Assembly: GCA_022866885.1 (NCBI GenBank)
Contig: JALHWS010000204.1
Coordinates: forward strand, 1 to 7,183
Length of the DNA stretch: 7,183 nt
Source: Candidatus Microgenomates bacterium
Lineage (GTDB): Bacteria > Patescibacteriota > Microgenomatia > 2-02-FULL-39-11
Reading direction: 5' to 3'
In this document: positions 6,328 to 7,183 of the stretch, piece after piece
How the letters are laid out: every line of letters starts with the position of its first letter
Position numbering within the stretch: position 1 is the first letter of the stretch
Program-made: the position numbers and the translations under genes
The notes under the pieces: generated by a model
What the model saw: the letters and a program-made list of their open reading frames with translations, nothing else
What the model was told of the DNA's origin: nothing
The model's database searches: none

Positions 6328-6340
6328 ATTTAAGTCTACT

Positions 6341-7183
6341 ATGCGTCCCGTAGTCCTTATCATACTTGACGGTTGGGGAGTCGCGCCGAACGGTCCGGGT
6401 AATGCCATCGGTCTGTCGAATTTACCGTTTTATCAAAGACTTTTGCGGGATTACCCAAACGGTCTGCTTGAAGCCTCCGGTGAAGCTGTAGGCTTGCCGA
6501 AAGGGGAAAGCGGCAATACCGAGACCGGACATTTAAATCTCGGTGCCGGATATATCGTTTATCAGGATTTACCGCGGATAAATTTGGCGGTTGCCGACGG
6601 TTCATTTTTTACCAGACAAGCCTTCCTTCTAGCCATCGACCACGTGAGAAAATATCAAAGCAATATACACCTTCTGGGCTTGATCGGTTCAGGCGGAGTG
6701 CATTCCAATATCGAACATCTTTTAGCATTACTGCAACTTTTAAAAGAACAGGCCTACCAGAGAGTCTTTTTGCATCTGATAACCGACGGCCGGGATTCTC
6801 CGCCAAAATCAGCTCTTTTGTACATTGAACAGATCCAAACATTTTTGGATAGTCTGGGCTTTGGGGAAATCGTAACCGTCATGGGACGATACTTCGCTAT
6901 GGACCGTGATCATCGCTGGGACCGGACGGAAAAGGCTTACAAAGTTTTGACTGAAGGGATTGGGGATAAAGGAACCAGTGCTCAAGAGATAATCAAGCAT
7001 TCTTATGAGAAAGGAATAACGGATGAATTTATCATTCCTTCGGCGGTCACCAAAGACGGGAAACTAACCCCCAGAATTTCCGCAAACGACAGCGTCATTT
7101 TTTTTAATTACCGGATTGACCGTCCCCGACAATTGACAAACGCTTTTGTTTTGGAAAACTTTAAGCGTGATGCCAATCTGCGC
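6341..7183 (+). CDS. gpmI: 2,3-bisphosphoglycerate-independent phosphoglycerate mutase, 5' part
   Basis: The first 281 codons of an enzyme usually about 510 residues long are present; the rest lies beyond the window. It interconverts 3- and 2-phosphoglycerate in glycolysis and gluconeogenesis using two Mn ions and a phosphoenzyme. Seen are the metal-site Asp10 in LIILDGWG; the nucleophile motif GNTETGHLNLGAG (58-70); the phosphatase-to-transferase insert with His121 in SGGVHSN; R151-D152 in TDGRDSPP; R183 and R189 in MGRYFAMDRDHRWDR; and FFNYRIDRPRQ (254-264) with R258 and R261. These match the substrate-binding residues known for the Bacillus enzyme. The exception is residue 60: Thr (ACC, 6518-6520) where the family normally has the catalytic Ser (GNSEVGH). 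The ATG is chosen because MRPVVLIILDGWG is the usual N-terminus; no Shine-Dalgarno sequence precedes it. Placement after ppsA fits PEP-to-phosphoglycerate flow, with enolase elsewhere. Confidence 0.92.
   Translation, partial: MRPVVLIILDGWGVAPNGPGNAIGLSNLPFYQRLLRDYPNGLLEASGEAVGLPKGESGNTETGHLNLGAGYIVYQDLPRINLAVADGSFFTRQAFLLAIDHVRKYQSNIHLLGLIGSGGVHSNIEHLLALLQLLKEQAYQRVFLHLITDGRDSPPKSALLYIEQIQTFLDSLGFGEIVTVMGRYFAMDRDHRWDRTEKAYKVLTEGIGDKGTSAQEIIKHSYEKGITDEFIIPSAVTKDGKLTPRISANDSVIFFNYRIDRPRQLTNAFVLENFKRDANLR

Noticed and set aside
1..7183. CRISPR array, integrase, toxin-antitoxin or defence island
   Set aside because: There are no short direct repeats with regular spacers, no transposase or integrase motifs, and all long frames are accounted for by housekeeping enzymes and one small peptidase.

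Overview
The window reads as a chromosomal housekeeping segment from a small-genome bacterium, most likely a member of the Candidate Phyla Radiation (Microgenomates-like). This is inferred from several things together: a very compact DNA polymerase III delta homologue, a bifunctional phosphoglucose/phosphomannose isomerase in place of the usual Pgi, a pyruvate,water dikinase, weak or absent Shine-Dalgarno sequences, tight gene spacing, and palindromic repeats in the intergenic gaps. The genetic code looks standard: no long reading frame needs TGA read as sense. The taxonomic placement rests on memory of protein families, not on a search.

Layout, left to right. Positions 1-110 hold a probable divergent promoter region and perhaps the first codons of a minus-strand gene. 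A small HELLH-type putative metallopeptidase follows (111-497), then a 108-bp palindromic repeat (copy A, 501-608). Next come a short HolA-like delta subunit (620-1306) and a phosphomannomutase/phosphoglucomutase (1325-2692). A different palindromic repeat follows (C, 2709-2765). Then come a bifunctional phosphoglucose/phosphomannose isomerase (2800-3885) and, overlapping it by 14 bases, a phosphoenolpyruvate synthase (3872-6214). The second copy of the first repeat (copy B, 6231-6327) separates this from the first 281 codons of a cofactor-independent phosphoglycerate mutase (6341 to the window end).

Four of the genes form a central-carbon block. PEP synthase makes PEP from pyruvate. Phosphoglycerate mutase interconverts 2- and 3-phosphoglycerate, with enolase, not seen here, in between. 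The isomerase interconverts fructose-6-P with glucose-6-P and mannose-6-P. The mutase converts these to the hexose-1-phosphates used for nucleotide sugars and glycans. Together they suit gluconeogenic supply of cell-surface sugar precursors as well as glycolysis.

I found no new defence, mobile or biosynthetic system. The features most worth a second look are the intergenic repeats, whose hairpin arms show paired (compensatory) base changes; a Thr where phosphoglycerate mutase normally has its catalytic Ser; the delta subunit that appears to lack its middle region; and promoter-like boxes placed so close to start codons that leaders would be only about 6-8 nt.
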